NCBI RefSeq assembly: GCF_023503965.1
Contig: NZ_CP097298.1
Span: forward strand, 947,001-1,011,000
Direction of reading: 5' to 3'
Source of the DNA: Brevundimonas albigilva
GTDB taxonomy: Bacteria > Pseudomonadota > Alphaproteobacteria > Caulobacterales > Caulobacteraceae
DNA length: 64,000 bases
The notes under the pieces are model-generated. The model made no database searches, was not told the DNA's origin, and was given only the letters and a program-made list of their open reading frames with translations. Position numbers and translations under genes: made by a program. Shown here in pieces: positions 1 through 9,986 of the stretch; the first letter of the stretch is position 1; every line of letters begins with the position of its first letter.

Positions 1-2120
<2,120 letters not shown>

Positions 2121-2146
2121 GCCTGCCTGCAAGACGACGGTTCAAG

Positions 2147-2172
2147 GGGCGGCCCGGCGGGCCGCCCTTTTT
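2147..2172 (+). terminator. Rho-independent terminator after ppdK
   Basis: Perfect 9-bp GC stem (GGGCGGCCC / GGGCCGCCC) with a 3-nt loop followed by TTTTT, 26 bases after the ppdK stop. This isolates ppdK from the beta-barrel genes. Confidence 0.93.
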
Positions 2173-2203
2173 CGTGCGCATTCCCGCCATTCTTGAAAGA
2201 ACG

Positions 2204-2216
2204 ATGACTGTGTCAT
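2204..2216. promoter_or_regulatory. Small palindrome in the upstream region of the first beta-barrel gene
   Basis: ATGAC-TGT-GTCAT is a perfect 13-bp palindrome inside the 168-bp gap between the ppdK terminator and the beta-barrel start at 2341. It could be an operator, but I recognise no regulator and no convincing -35/-10 pair. The rest of the gap is more AT-rich than its surroundings, as expected for a promoter region. Confidence 0.3.
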
Positions 2217-2340
2217 GGGGCTCACAGCAGTTCGCAAGTTCATCCCCCCTATGGAACGACTGTTTCGCCGACCTATTTAAGCACTCGCTGGATGGGGCCG
2301 ATGGCTTCAAGACCATCGCATCTAGGAGTCTATAGAAACA

Positions 2341-2868
2341 ATGCGTAACATTCTTCTCGCCGCCGCCGCCGTTTCCGTCATCGCCGCGCCGGCCTTTGCT
2401 CAAACGATGCAAGGACCGACCTATTACGGTACTCTGGGCTATTCTCAACTTGACCACTCGGACGGCGATCTGGGCGCCGTCACGGGCCGCGTCGGCGCCA
2501 AGTTTAATCCCTACCTGGGCGTCGAGGGCGAAGCCTCCATCGGCGTGAAGGACGACGACTTCACCTTCGCCGGCGTCGACGGCAAGATCGAGCACGACTA
2601 CGACGCCGCCGCCTATGTGGTCGGCACCCTGCCCGTGACCCCGAACTTCGAACTGTTCGCGCGCGGCGGTTACGGCACCACCAAGATCAAGACCGAGCTG
2701 GCCGGCTTCGACGGCGAGGTCGACGGCGAAAGCTGGAACTACGGCGCCGGCGCCAACTACTATCTGGACGGCCAGAACGGCCTGCGCGCCGATTGGACGC
2801 GCCGTGATTTCCGCGACGACGCCGGCGAGGCCGACGTCTATTCGCTCAGCTACGTGCGCCGCTTCTAA
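2341..2868 (+). CDS. Outer-membrane beta-barrel (small porin-like) protein, copy 1
   Basis: A 175-residue protein with a clear Sec signal peptide (MRNILLAAAAV...APAFAQ, cleavage after about residue 20). The mature part is made of alternating amphipathic strands with Gly/Tyr/Asp-rich turns and ends in an aromatic-rich strand, YSLSYVRRF. A terminal Phe is the usual recognition signal for the BAM machinery. It fits the OmpA-like/Opa-type 8-strand porin family; the ligand or role cannot be read. A close paralogue follows at 3002, showing a tandem duplication. The long leader (about 168 bases after the ppdK terminator) may carry the promoter and an untranslated region. Confidence 0.85.
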   Translation: MRNILLAAAAVSVIAAPAFAQTMQGPTYYGTLGYSQLDHSDGDLGAVTGRVGAKFNPYLGVEGEASIGVKDDDFTFAGVDGKIEHDYDAAAYVVGTLPVTPNFELFARGGYGTTKIKTELAGFDGEVDGESWNYGAGANYYLDGQNGLRADWTRRDFRDDAGEADVYSLSYVRRF

Positions 2869-3001
2869 CCCGGCCCTTCCCCCGACGTTGCGAGGCCGCC
2901 GCCCCGGCGGCCTCCCCCCTCCCCTCCGCTTCCGCGCCCTCCCCGGCGCGGAGCCATTCCGGCCGTCCCGATGGGGCCGCCCCAACCCAAGGAGCCTTTC
3001 G

Positions 3002-3529
3002 ATGCGCAACATCCTCCTGACCGCCGCCGCCGTGTCCGCCCTGGCCGCGCCGGCCTTCGCCCAATCCGCCGCCCCCGAGGCGCCGCGCGGCTACGGCTCG
3101 CTGGGCTACACCTATCTGGACGACGCCTACACCGGCGCCGTGACCGGCCGCCTGGGCGTGAACCTGAACCGCTATCTGGCTGTCGAGACCGAGGCCTCCG
3201 TCGGCGTGCGCGACCATGACTATGAGCTGGCCGGCGCGGACGGCACGCTGAAGCACGAATGGGACGCCGCCGGCTATGTGGTCGGCAAATATCCGATCGG
3301 CGACCGCATGGAGCTGTTCGCGCGCGGCGGCTACGGCCACACCGAGCTGAAGCAGGAGATCGCCGGCCAGACCACCGATGTCGGCGGCGACCACTGGAGC
3401 TACGGCGCCGGCGCGACCTACAATCTTGACGGCGCCAACGGCGTGCGCGCCGACTGGACCCGCCGCGACTTCGACGGCGACAGCAACGAGCTGGACAGCT
3501 ACACGCTCAGCTACGTGCGCCGCTTCTGA
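3002..3529 (+). CDS. Outer-membrane beta-barrel (small porin-like) protein, copy 2
   Basis: Tandem paralogue of the gene at 2341 and the same length (175 residues). It shares the MRNILL signal peptide start, the ATYNLDGANGVRADWTRRDF region near the end and the C-terminal YTLSYVRRF. The start at 3002 is chosen because it has an AAGGAG ribosome site at 2989-2994 and gives the same signal peptide as copy 1; an open frame continues upstream but lacks any such features. The 133-bp gap from copy 1 has no terminator, so the two may be co-transcribed. A strong bidirectional hairpin follows. Confidence 0.86.
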   Translation: MRNILLTAAAVSALAAPAFAQSAAPEAPRGYGSLGYTYLDDAYTGAVTGRLGVNLNRYLAVETEASVGVRDHDYELAGADGTLKHEWDAAGYVVGKYPIGDRMELFARGGYGHTELKQEIAGQTTDVGGDHWSYGAGATYNLDGANGVRADWTRRDFDGDSNELDSYTLSYVRRF

Positions 3530-3553
3530 TCCCGCGATCGGGTCGGACATGAG

Positions 3554-3587
3554 AAGGGCGCGCTCCGCCAGGAGCGCGCCCTTTCTT
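3554..3587. terminator. Bidirectional terminator hairpin
   Basis: 13-bp stem AAGGGCGCGCTCC / GGAGCGCGCCCTT with loop GCCA, flanked by T-rich sequence on the plus side (CTTTCTT). It sits between the plus-strand beta-barrel gene and the converging minus-strand small gene. Confidence 0.9.
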
Positions 3588-3600
3588 CATGTCGTCGATG

Positions 3601-3863
3601 TCAGGCCGCGGCGTCCGCCAGGGCCCACCGCTGCGAGCCTTCGCCGAAGGGGCGGAAGAACAGGTCGCGATAGTGTTCGAACACCTCGACGATCTTTTGG
3701 CGAAGGTCGGACGGAACGACCGGTTCGCCGCGCTGACGCTTCATGGCGGCGACGCAGTCGACGATCATCGTCTGGTGGGCGCGGAGCCGCCCATGCTCTT
3801 AAGGACCAGGGCGATGTCCTGCGCCAGGCTGTCCAGCACATGCCTCGGGGTCTTCTGGGTCAT
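3601..3863 (-). pseudogene. Small hypothetical protein, frame broken once
   Basis: Two overlapping minus-strand frames read as one short protein. The 5' part starts at ATG 3861-3863 (MTQKTPRHVLDSLAQDIA) and stops at 3765 after 32 codons. The 3' part runs from about 3790 to the TGA at 3601 (AHQTMIVDCVAAMKRQRG, then VFEHYRDLFFRPFGEGSQRW). Joining them needs one inserted base around 3770-3790 and gives about 87 residues, predicted mainly helical and soluble. I recognise no family. Because the two halves look like parts of one ordinary helical protein, a sequencing deletion is more likely than two genes. Confidence 0.55.
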
Positions 3864-4015
3864 TCGGGAACTCCCCATCGTTCTCGATATGAAACGCCTC
3901 GCAAAAACTCGCATGAAGTTCAAGCGGAGCCGCGATTTTGTGATCGTCACCACGGAGTCCGTTGAGACTCCCTTGGCGATCAGGCTTTCCGGCCCGTTAA
4001 CCCCCGCGCCGCGCC

Positions 4016-5167
4016 TCAGCCCCGCTTCCTGACGAACACCGTGCCCGCCGAATAGCCCGCGCCGAAGCTGCAGATCAGGCCCGTCTCGCCCGGCGCGAAG
4101 CCGTCGTTGTGCAGGTGGAAGGCGATGATCGACCCGGCCGAGGAGGTGTTGGCGTAGTCGTCCAGGATGATGACGTTCTCTTCCGGCGACGGCTCGCGGC
4201 CCAGCACCTTCTTGCCGATCAGGGTGTTCATGTTGATGTTGGCCTGGTGCAGCCACAGCCGCTTCAGGCCCTGCGGCTCCAGCCCCAGCTCGCCGGCGTG
4301 ATCGACGATCATGTCCGACACCATCGGCACCACGTCCTTGAACACCTTGCGGCCCTGCTGGACGAACAGCTTGTCGTTCTGCACCGCGCCGTCGAACGCC
4401 GGCGTATCCAGGTGGGCGGTGTCGCGCGCGTTGCGGTTCAGGAAGCCGAAGTTGTTGCGGATGTTGTTCGAGAACACCGTCTTCAGCCGCGTCCCCAGCA
4501 CGTCCCAGCCGCCCGGCCCGGCCGTCTCCGACGATTCCACGATCACCGCCGTCGCCACGTCGCCGAAAATGAAGTGGCTGTCCCGGTCGGTGAAGTTCAG
4601 GTGCGCCGAACAGATTTCCGGATTGACCATCAGCACGGCCTTGACCGATCCGCCGGCGATGAAGTCCGCCGCCGTCTTGACGCCGAAGGTCGCCGACGAA
4701 CAGGCCACGTTCATGTCGAAGGCGAAGCCCTCGATGCCCAGCGCCTGCTGCACCTCGATGGCCATGGCCGGATAGGGGCGCTGCATGTTGGACGCCGCGC
4801 ACAGCACCGCCCCGATCTCGCTGACCGGCTTGCCCCAGGCCTCGATCGCCTGGCGCGCGGCCTTGACCGCCATCTCGGCCAGGATCGACAGTTCGTCGTT
4901 CGACCGCTCGGCCAGGTTCGGCGCCATGCGCGCGGGGTCGATGATCCCGGACTTGTCCAGCACATAGCGGCTCTTGATGCCCGAGGCCTTCTCGATGAAC
5001 TCGACCGAGGAATGGGTCTTGGGCTCCAGCTCGCCGGCGGCGACGGCCTCGGCGTGCTCGGCGTTCCAGCCGTCGGCCCAGGCGTTGTAGGCCGTGACCA
5101 GTTCGGCGTTGGACACCGACTGTTCGGGGGTGAAGAGGCCGGTGGCGGCGATGACGGCGTGAGACAC
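4016..5167 (-). CDS. 3-oxoacyl-ACP synthase III-type condensing enzyme
   Basis: A thiolase-fold condensing enzyme of 383 residues; FabH proper is near 320, so this belongs to the longer FabH-like group seen in proteobacteria. The Cys-His-Asn triad is visible: NVACSSATFG (nucleophile Cys), WLHQANINMN (His) and LDDYANTSSAGS (Asn). It would condense an acyl-CoA or acyl-ACP with malonyl-ACP; the primer cannot be read. Translation starts at a GTG (5165-5167) preceded by TAGGAAAAG. The gene is followed at a distance by the small broken gene and preceded by kpsC on the same strand, with a repeat-bearing 109-bp gap. Whether it is the housekeeping FabH or a specialised lipid enzyme is open. Confidence 0.88.
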   Translation of the reverse strand: MSHAVIAATGLFTPEQSVSNAELVTAYNAWADGWNAEHAEAVAAGELEPKTHSSVEFIEKASGIKSRYVLDKSGIIDPARMAPNLAERSNDELSILAEMAVKAARQAIEAWGKPVSEIGAVLCAASNMQRPYPAMAIEVQQALGIEGFAFDMNVACSSATFGVKTAADFIAGGSVKAVLMVNPEICSAHLNFTDRDSHFIFGDVATAVIVESSETAGPGGWDVLGTRLKTVFSNNIRNNFGFLNRNARDTAHLDTPAFDGAVQNDKLFVQQGRKVFKDVVPMVSDMIVDHAGELGLEPQGLKRLWLHQANINMNTLIGKKVLGREPSPEENVIILDDYANTSSAGSIIAFHLHNDGFAPGETGLICSFGAGYSAGTVFVRKRG

Positions 5168-5174
5168 TGTTCTT

Positions 5175-5268
5175 TTCCTATCGCTCGGCGCGCGGCGCCT
5201 CGCTGCTTGAGGAAACGGCTTCCTATCGCGCGGCGCGCGGCGCCCGCTTCAGAAGTGCGTTTCCTATC
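5175..5268. repeat. Short tandem-like intergenic repeat with internal palindromes
   Basis: The unit TTCCTATCGC(T/G)CGGCGCGCGG continuing to GCGCC occurs at 5175 and 5220, and its first nine bases occur again at 5260. Each full unit contains GGCGC-GCG-GCGCC, able to form a hairpin. Read on the minus strand each unit ends in GATAGGAAA, and the copy nearest the gene supplies the ribosome site of the ketoacyl synthase at 5167. Confidence 0.6.
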
Positions 5269-5276
5269 CGAACGCG

Positions 5277-7331
5277 TCAATAGGACGGCGGCGGCGTCCG
5301 GTCGAGACTGGCCATCACGCCGGTCGCCCATCGACGCACCCGCCCGCGCGGCGCCGCCGGGGCCGGCTGGTCGCGCGCGGCGATCAGGGCGGCGACCAGA
5401 TCCTCGGCCTCGCACGGCCAGCCCTGGGGCGTGACATAGACCGGATAGGCGATCAGCGCCGCATGGATCAGATCCTCGACCGACGCCCGGCGCGTGCGCC
5501 GCTCGAACCCCAGCCGGTCCTCCGTCAGCCCCCAGCCGGCATAGAACGGCCGCCCGTAAACCGACACGGCCTTGCCCCGCATCAACGCCTCGAACCCCGT
5601 CAGCGAGGTCAGCGTCGCCACCCGCGTGCAGGCCGCCAGGCAGTCGATGATGTCCAGCCCGTCCGCCGTCGCGTCCACCGCCGCCAGCGCCCCCGCCTCC
5701 AGCCTTCCGGGCCGGTTGCCCGCCAGCACGTCGGGATGGTTGCGATAGACCAGGAAGGCGTCCGGATGATCCGCCCGCGCCGCCGCCACCAGGGCCGAGT
5801 TGGTGTTCAGGTCCGGCGCGCAGCCCTTCAGGATCGACTTGTCGTTCTCGACCTGGCCGACGACCAGCACCACCTCGCGGTCGCTGGGCCAGCCCTCCGG
5901 CGCCCGGCCCGTCAGATTGTATTTCGACAGTCCCGCCTCGACCACGCTGCGCCCCAGCGCCGCCGCCCGCGCCCGCTGCGCCGGGCTCAACTGCGTCGTC
6001 TCGATCAGCGTCTCCAGCCGCGACGGCCGGCTCGGGTCGTAATAGACCCCCTGGTCGTCCAGGGCGACCGACAGCGCGCCGACGAAATCCGACCCCAGCC
6101 CGCGCGAGCGGATGAAGCCGTCCTCCATCCGCACCGTCGGCCCGTCGAAGTTCTCGGCCGCCCGCCGGATCGCCTCGCTCTCCTTGCCGGCCCACCAGAT
6201 CAGCCGGCCGCCCGTGCGCCGGGCGTGCGCCGCCGCCGCCTTCGCCCGCCAGAAATAGCGCATCCGCGCCTTGGGCGCGTTCAGCAGCCGCCGCACCGGC
6301 GGCCGCTTGGCCGGGGCGAAGCCGACCGCCGCCCAGTCCCCCGCCAGCCGATCCGCCCGGTCCCTCAAGGCGACCAGCCGCTCCAGCGCCTCTTCCGCCT
6401 CGCAGCGCCGCCCCGTCGTCGGATCGACATAGCGGCTGTAGGCGATCAGGGCCGCGGCCGCGACCGTCTCCAGGTCCCGCGCCGCGCCGCGCCGTCCGGT
6501 GTCGACCGCATCCGTCGTCAGCCCCCATCCCGAATAGAAGGGCGCGCCGAAGCACCTGACCGGCAGCCCGCGCATCAGCGCCTCGAACCCCAGGGCCGAG
6601 GTCACGCAATAGACGGCGTCCACCGCCGCCAGCATCTCCGCCGGCCGCACGTCGGCGTCGATCAGCGTGACGCCTTCCAGATCCATGATGCAGCCCTGTT
6701 TGCGCCCCGCCGCCACGGCCGGATGCCGCTTGACGATCAGCTGCGCGTCCGGCTCGTCCCGCCGCGCCGCCCGCATCATCTCGGCGAAGCTTTCGGTCGA
6801 GGCCAGCCCATAGCCGATCGAGGCGTCGCCCAGCGTCTGGTCCACGATCAGCACCCGCCGTCCAGGCTTCAGCAGCGCCGCATCCAGCGGTCCGCCCATG
6901 TTGGTCTTGGACAGCCCGGTCTCGACGATCCGGTCGATCAGCCGTCGCGCCCGCGCCCGCACGCCTGCGTCGCACCAGGCGTCGGCCTCGACGATCAGCC
7001 GCTCCAGCCGGCTGGGCCGCGTCGCATCGTAATAGACCCCCAGGTCGTCGACGATCAGGCTCAGGCTCGTCGCCCCCGCCTCGCCGATGCCGACCGAGCG
7101 CAGAAAGCCGTCCTCCAGCGCCACATAGGGCCGGCCGGTCTTGGCCGCCCAGCGCCGCCCCGCCGCCGCCGTCGGCTTCATGCCCCAGCCCAGCACGGCC
7201 TTCACGTCTCCGCCGGGCGTCCGGCGCAGGTCGTATTCGGGCAGGAAGGCCTTCAGGAAAGGAACCCTCAGCACCCCCGGCGCGCACACCCAGGCGGGCG
7301 TCAGATACGGATTGGCGGCGTCCTGCGGCAA
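5277..7331 (-). CDS. kpsC: Capsule polysaccharide Kdo transferase, KpsC/LipB type
   Basis: A 684-residue protein with two tandem related halves, each with a VALEDGFLRS- or VRMEDGFIRSRG-type motif and a conserved LDDQGVYYDPSRPSRLE / VDDLGVYYDATRPSRLE motif. This is the hallmark of KpsC, in which two retaining Kdo transferase domains build the poly-Kdo linker on a lipid at the cytoplasmic membrane. Each half also has the GWGL...D..RR pattern. The first codon at 7331 is TTG; a GTG 16 codons later (before CAPGVLRVPFLKAFL) matches the usual family start better, so the true start may be internal. No kpsS, kpsM, kpsT or other capsule gene is visible nearby, which is unusual. Confidence 0.9.
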   Translation of the reverse strand: MPQDAANPYLTPAWVCAPGVLRVPFLKAFLPEYDLRRTPGGDVKAVLGWGMKPTAAAGRRWAAKTGRPYVALEDGFLRSVGIGEAGATSLSLIVDDLGVYYDATRPSRLERLIVEADAWCDAGVRARARRLIDRIVETGLSKTNMGGPLDAALLKPGRRVLIVDQTLGDASIGYGLASTESFAEMMRAARRDEPDAQLIVKRHPAVAAGRKQGCIMDLEGVTLIDADVRPAEMLAAVDAVYCVTSALGFEALMRGLPVRCFGAPFYSGWGLTTDAVDTGRRGAARDLETVAAAALIAYSRYVDPTTGRRCEAEEALERLVALRDRADRLAGDWAAVGFAPAKRPPVRRLLNAPKARMRYFWRAKAAAAHARRTGGRLIWWAGKESEAIRRAAENFDGPTVRMEDGFIRSRGLGSDFVGALSVALDDQGVYYDPSRPSRLETLIETTQLSPAQRARAAALGRSVVEAGLSKYNLTGRAPEGWPSDREVVLVVGQVENDKSILKGCAPDLNTNSALVAAARADHPDAFLVYRNHPDVLAGNRPGRLEAGALAAVDATADGLDIIDCLAACTRVATLTSLTGFEALMRGKAVSVYGRPFYAGWGLTEDRLGFERRTRRASVEDLIHAALIAYPVYVTPQGWPCEAEDLVAALIAARDQPAPAAPRGRVRRWATGVMASLDRTPPPSY

Positions 7332-7403
7332 GGCGTGTCCCGATCGGCGAAGCGGCGATCCTTAGGACGGTTGCAAGTCCTCCGCCAGCATCCCTTCCTT
7401 ATC

Positions 7404-7528
7404 GTCATTCCGGGGCGTCCGAAGGACGAACCCGGAACCCAGGAGGATATTTGCGGCGCCGGAAGCTCCAACATCGCGAATGCGGCCCTGGGTTCCGGGT
7501 TCCTCGCTTCGCTCAGCCCCGGAATGAC
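7404..7528. repeat. Dispersed intergenic hairpin repeat A
   Basis: Outer inverted arms GTCATTCCGGGG (7404-7415) and CCCCGGAATGAC (7517-7528), with an inner pair GAACCCGGAACCC / GGGTTCCGGGTTC around 7428-7502. The whole folds into a long imperfect hairpin. It sits in the 237-bp gap between kpsC and tgt, which are transcribed away from each other. A related element with arms starting GTCATCC lies at 8779-8884. Confidence 0.8.
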
Positions 7529-7568
7529 GGGTATTGGTCGGGGCGTGACACGGCCGCCGTAATCGGTC

Positions 7569-8720
7569 ATGTCCCCCGCTCGCTTTTCCGAGACCCTTCC
7601 GATGCCCTTCCCGTTCGAGATCGCCGCCGTCGAGGGCCGCGCCCGCACCGGCGTGCTGCAGACCCCGCGCGGCGACATCCGCACCCCCGCCTTCATGCCG
7701 GTCGGCACCGCCGCCACGGTCAAGGCCCTGACCGTCGATCAGGTCAAGGCGACCGGCGCCGACATCCTGTTGGGCAACACCTATCACCACCTGATGCTGC
7801 GCCCCGGTCCGGAGCGGATGGAGCGGCTGGGCGGCCTTCACACCTTCATGGGCTGGGACAAGCCGATCCTGACCGACTCGGGCGGCTTCCAGGTCATGTC
7901 CCTGGCCGGCATCTCCAAGCTGACCGAGAACGCCGTCACCTTCTCCAGCCACATCGACGGCTCCAAGCACGAGCTGACGCCCGAACGCTCCATCGAGATC
8001 CAGGCCGACCGCATCGGCGCCGACATCTCCATGCAGCTGGACCAGTGCGTCGCCTATCCCGCCGAGAAGGACGCGGCGAAGAAGGCGATGGAGCTGTCGA
8101 TCCGCTGGGGCGCGCGCTCCAAGGCCCGCTTCGGCCAGCGCGCGACCCAGGCCCTGTTCGGCATCCAGCAGGGCTCCACCTTCGAGGACCTGCGCCGCCA
8201 GTCCTCAGAACAGCTTCAGGAGATCGGCTTCGACGGCTACGCCATCGGCGGCCTGGCCGTGGGCGAGGGCCACCAGGCCATGTGCGAGGTGCTGGACTAC
8301 GCCCCCGAATTCCTGCCCGCCGACCGGCCCCGCTATCTGATGGGCGTCGGCAAGCCGGTCGACCTGGTCGAGGCGGTATATCGCGGCGTCGACATGTTCG
8401 ACTGCGTCCTGCCCACCCGCGCCGGCCGCCACGGCCAGGCCTGGACCTGGGACGGCCCGCTGAACCTGAAGAACGCCCGCTTCGCCGAGGACCAGGACCC
8501 GCTGGACCCGACCCTGCCCTGCCCGGCTTCGTCCGGCTATTCCAAGGCCTATCTGCACCACCTGATCCGCGCCGACGAGATCCTCGGCAAGGTGCTGCTC
8601 AGCTGGCACAACATCGCCTTCTACCAGGCCCTCACCGCCGCCATGCGCGCCGCCATCGCCGAGAGCCGGTTCGAAGCCTTCCGCCGCGACTTCCACGCCC
8701 GGCACGCCTCGAACGGGTGA
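7569..8720 (+). CDS. tgt: Queuine tRNA-ribosyltransferase
   Basis: Exchanges guanine-34 for queuine or its precursor in GUN-anticodon tRNAs. TIM-barrel enzyme of 383 residues with [24 protein letters not shown] (Asp), [21 protein letters not shown] and the nucleophile region [11 protein letters not shown]. The usual C-terminal zinc ligands CxCxxC are replaced by LPCPAS at about 8513-8530, keeping one Cys, while the later ligand His (SWHNIAFY) remains. An alternative start at 7602 ([17 protein letters not shown]) matches family N-termini better than 7569; neither has a strong ribosome site. No queA is visible beside it. Confidence 0.95.
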   Translation: MSPARFSETLPMPFPFEIAAVEGRARTGVLQTPRGDIRTPAFMPVGTAATVKALTVDQVKATGADILLGNTYHHLMLRPGPERMERLGGLHTFMGWDKPILTDSGGFQVMSLAGISKLTENAVTFSSHIDGSKHELTPERSIEIQADRIGADISMQLDQCVAYPAEKDAAKKAMELSIRWGARSKARFGQRATQALFGIQQGSTFEDLRRQSSEQLQEIGFDGYAIGGLAVGEGHQAMCEVLDYAPEFLPADRPRYLMGVGKPVDLVEAVYRGVDMFDCVLPTRAGRHGQAWTWDGPLNLKNARFAEDQDPLDPTLPCPASSGYSKAYLHHLIRADEILGKVLLSWHNIAFYQALTAAMRAAIAESRFEAFRRDFHARHASNG

Positions 8721-8778
8721 CGTCGCGTCTGTCTCCCCGTCGCGCAACGACGAGAGGAGACGGCGAACCGCCCCTTTC

Positions 8779-8884
8779 GTCATCCTCGCCCTCGTGGCGA
8801 GGATCCAGACTCCCGGTGTCCAACGATTGGGCGCGCTGCGGCGAAACCGGGAGTCTGGATCCCAGGGACAAGCCCTGGGATGAC
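8779..8884. repeat. Dispersed intergenic hairpin repeat A, second copy
   Basis: Outer arms GTCATCC (8779-8785) and GGGATGAC (8877-8884), inner perfect 16-bp arms GGATCCAGACTCCCGG (8801-8816) and CCGGGAGTCTGGATCC (8847-8862). Same architecture as the repeat at 7404. It lies just after tgt and could stop or stabilise that transcript. Confidence 0.8.
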
Positions 8885-9409
8885 GGGTTTGGAGGACGGC
8901 GGGAATGCGAGATTGAATCCGCTAAGTATCCTATTGCCGCTGCCTCGACCGCAACGATTCCAACGGCTTGCCGGATTCTCGCCCCCTCCAGCCCGCCTGA
9001 GCTGCAAACCGTGCCATGCTTTTCTCGTCCCGTCGCACCGGAGGGCTCGTAAGGCCTGCGACCTTGCGGCGGCGGGAGCGGAGGAAGCGGGGGCGGGTCT
9101 GCAACGACCCGCGCCGCCTCGCCGGCCGGCGCACCGGACGCGCGAGGCGGAGGGTCGAGGGGGATACTCGGCCGCACCCGGACGGGGTTTCGCAGACCCC
9201 GCCGGCCCGCCGCAGGCTTATGGGGTTAGGCGATAAGACCGCCACCACTCGGCGCCCCGAGCTTGCAGGCCAATCCTTCGCGCGGAGCGTCCAGCCTTCG
9301 TCGAAACGGTACTCACATCTCAGAACTCCGGGCGAAGGCCCGGCGCTCCGCCCAGCCCTCCTTCTCAACGCCCCGGCTCCGTCGCGGCGCGCGTCGTCGC
9401 GCCCGGGCG
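8885..9409. other. Gene-free stretch with several GC hairpins between convergent genes
   Basis: Between the tgt 3' region and the converging lipoprotein no frame looks coding. Open frames here give low-complexity Arg/Pro/Ala-rich translations with no ribosome sites. The stretch does contain consecutive inverted repeats: GCGGGTC / GACCCGC (9093-9112), CCGCCTCGC / GCGAGGCGG (9114-9150), GGGGT / ACCCC (about 9184-9200) and CCGGGC-GAAG-GCCCGG near 9330. This could be a structured RNA or decayed sequence. I could not match tmRNA, RNase P RNA, 6S or SRP RNA signatures. Confidence 0.4.
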
Positions 9410-9955
9410 TCAGTGCGGCCTCGGCCGGAACCAGCTGGGCGCGGCCGGCGGGGCGCAGTTGCGCTGCATCCCGACGCCTTTCAGAAAGGCCCGGCGCATC
9501 CGGCCCGCCTGGATGGCGGCCTGGACCTGGCGGCTGTGCTGCTCGGCGCCGCTCAGGCGTCGGATCCAGCTTCGGCCCGGAATGAAGTCGGTCGTGGTGT
9601 CGCGAATGGCGTCCAGCGTCGCCTTGGCGGCCGCATCGGCGGCGCGCTCGCTGAGGTAGGAGCCGTCCTGGCGGGGCGGCTCGTCCGTGTCCGGCCCCAG
9701 CGCCTCGTCCAGGCGCGCCACCTCGGCGCCGACGGTCGTGCACTGGTTCAGATTGCGCAGGTCGTAGGGGTTCGCCTGAGCCTGCAGCAGCACGATCGGG
9801 ATCGGCTGCTGGCGCAGGTTCAGGTCCTCTAACGGGGCCGAGACCGCCGCGCCGAACCCCGCGCCGACCTGCTCGACCCCGCCAATGGCGGACCGGCCGG
9901 CGTTGCAACCCGCCAGCGCCAGCGGCGCGGCCAACAGACACAGAAGGCGCTTCAT
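9410..9955 (-). CDS. Hypothetical lipoprotein
   Basis: A 181-residue protein with a signal peptide ending in the lipobox LALAGC, so it is predicted to be a lipid-anchored envelope protein. The mature region is helical with a conserved-looking core (LQAQANPYDLRNLNQC, then EVARLDEALGPDTDEPP) and a Tyr-Leu-Ser helical segment followed by DTTTDFIPGRSWIRRLSGAEQHS. The spacing suggests a periplasmic helical domain. I do not recognise a named family. It is transcribed away from the ROK kinase side and sits alone; the next minus-strand gene upstream ends 31 bases away, so co-transcription with the kinase is possible. Confidence 0.75.
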   Translation of the reverse strand: MKRLLCLLAAPLALAGCNAGRSAIGGVEQVGAGFGAAVSAPLEDLNLRQQPIPIVLLQAQANPYDLRNLNQCTTVGAEVARLDEALGPDTDEPPRQDGSYLSERAADAAAKATLDAIRDTTTDFIPGRSWIRRLSGAEQHSRQVQAAIQAGRMRRAFLKGVGMQRNCAPPAAPSWFRPRPH

Positions 9956-9986
9956 GCCGGGACTTGGACCATGCCTTGGAGGCCGT

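Noticed and set aside
4711..7287. Long minus-strand frame overlapping kpsC in another frame
   Set aside because: Gly/Ala/Arg low-complexity translation; the adjacent frame holds the KpsC motifs.
8885..9409. tmRNA, RNase P RNA or other housekeeping RNA
   Set aside because: None of the diagnostic conserved sequences is present on either strand.
8931..9941. Minus-strand open frame spanning the gap and the lipoprotein
   Set aside because: No ribosome site or motif; the real lipoprotein with signal peptide is in another frame over part of it.
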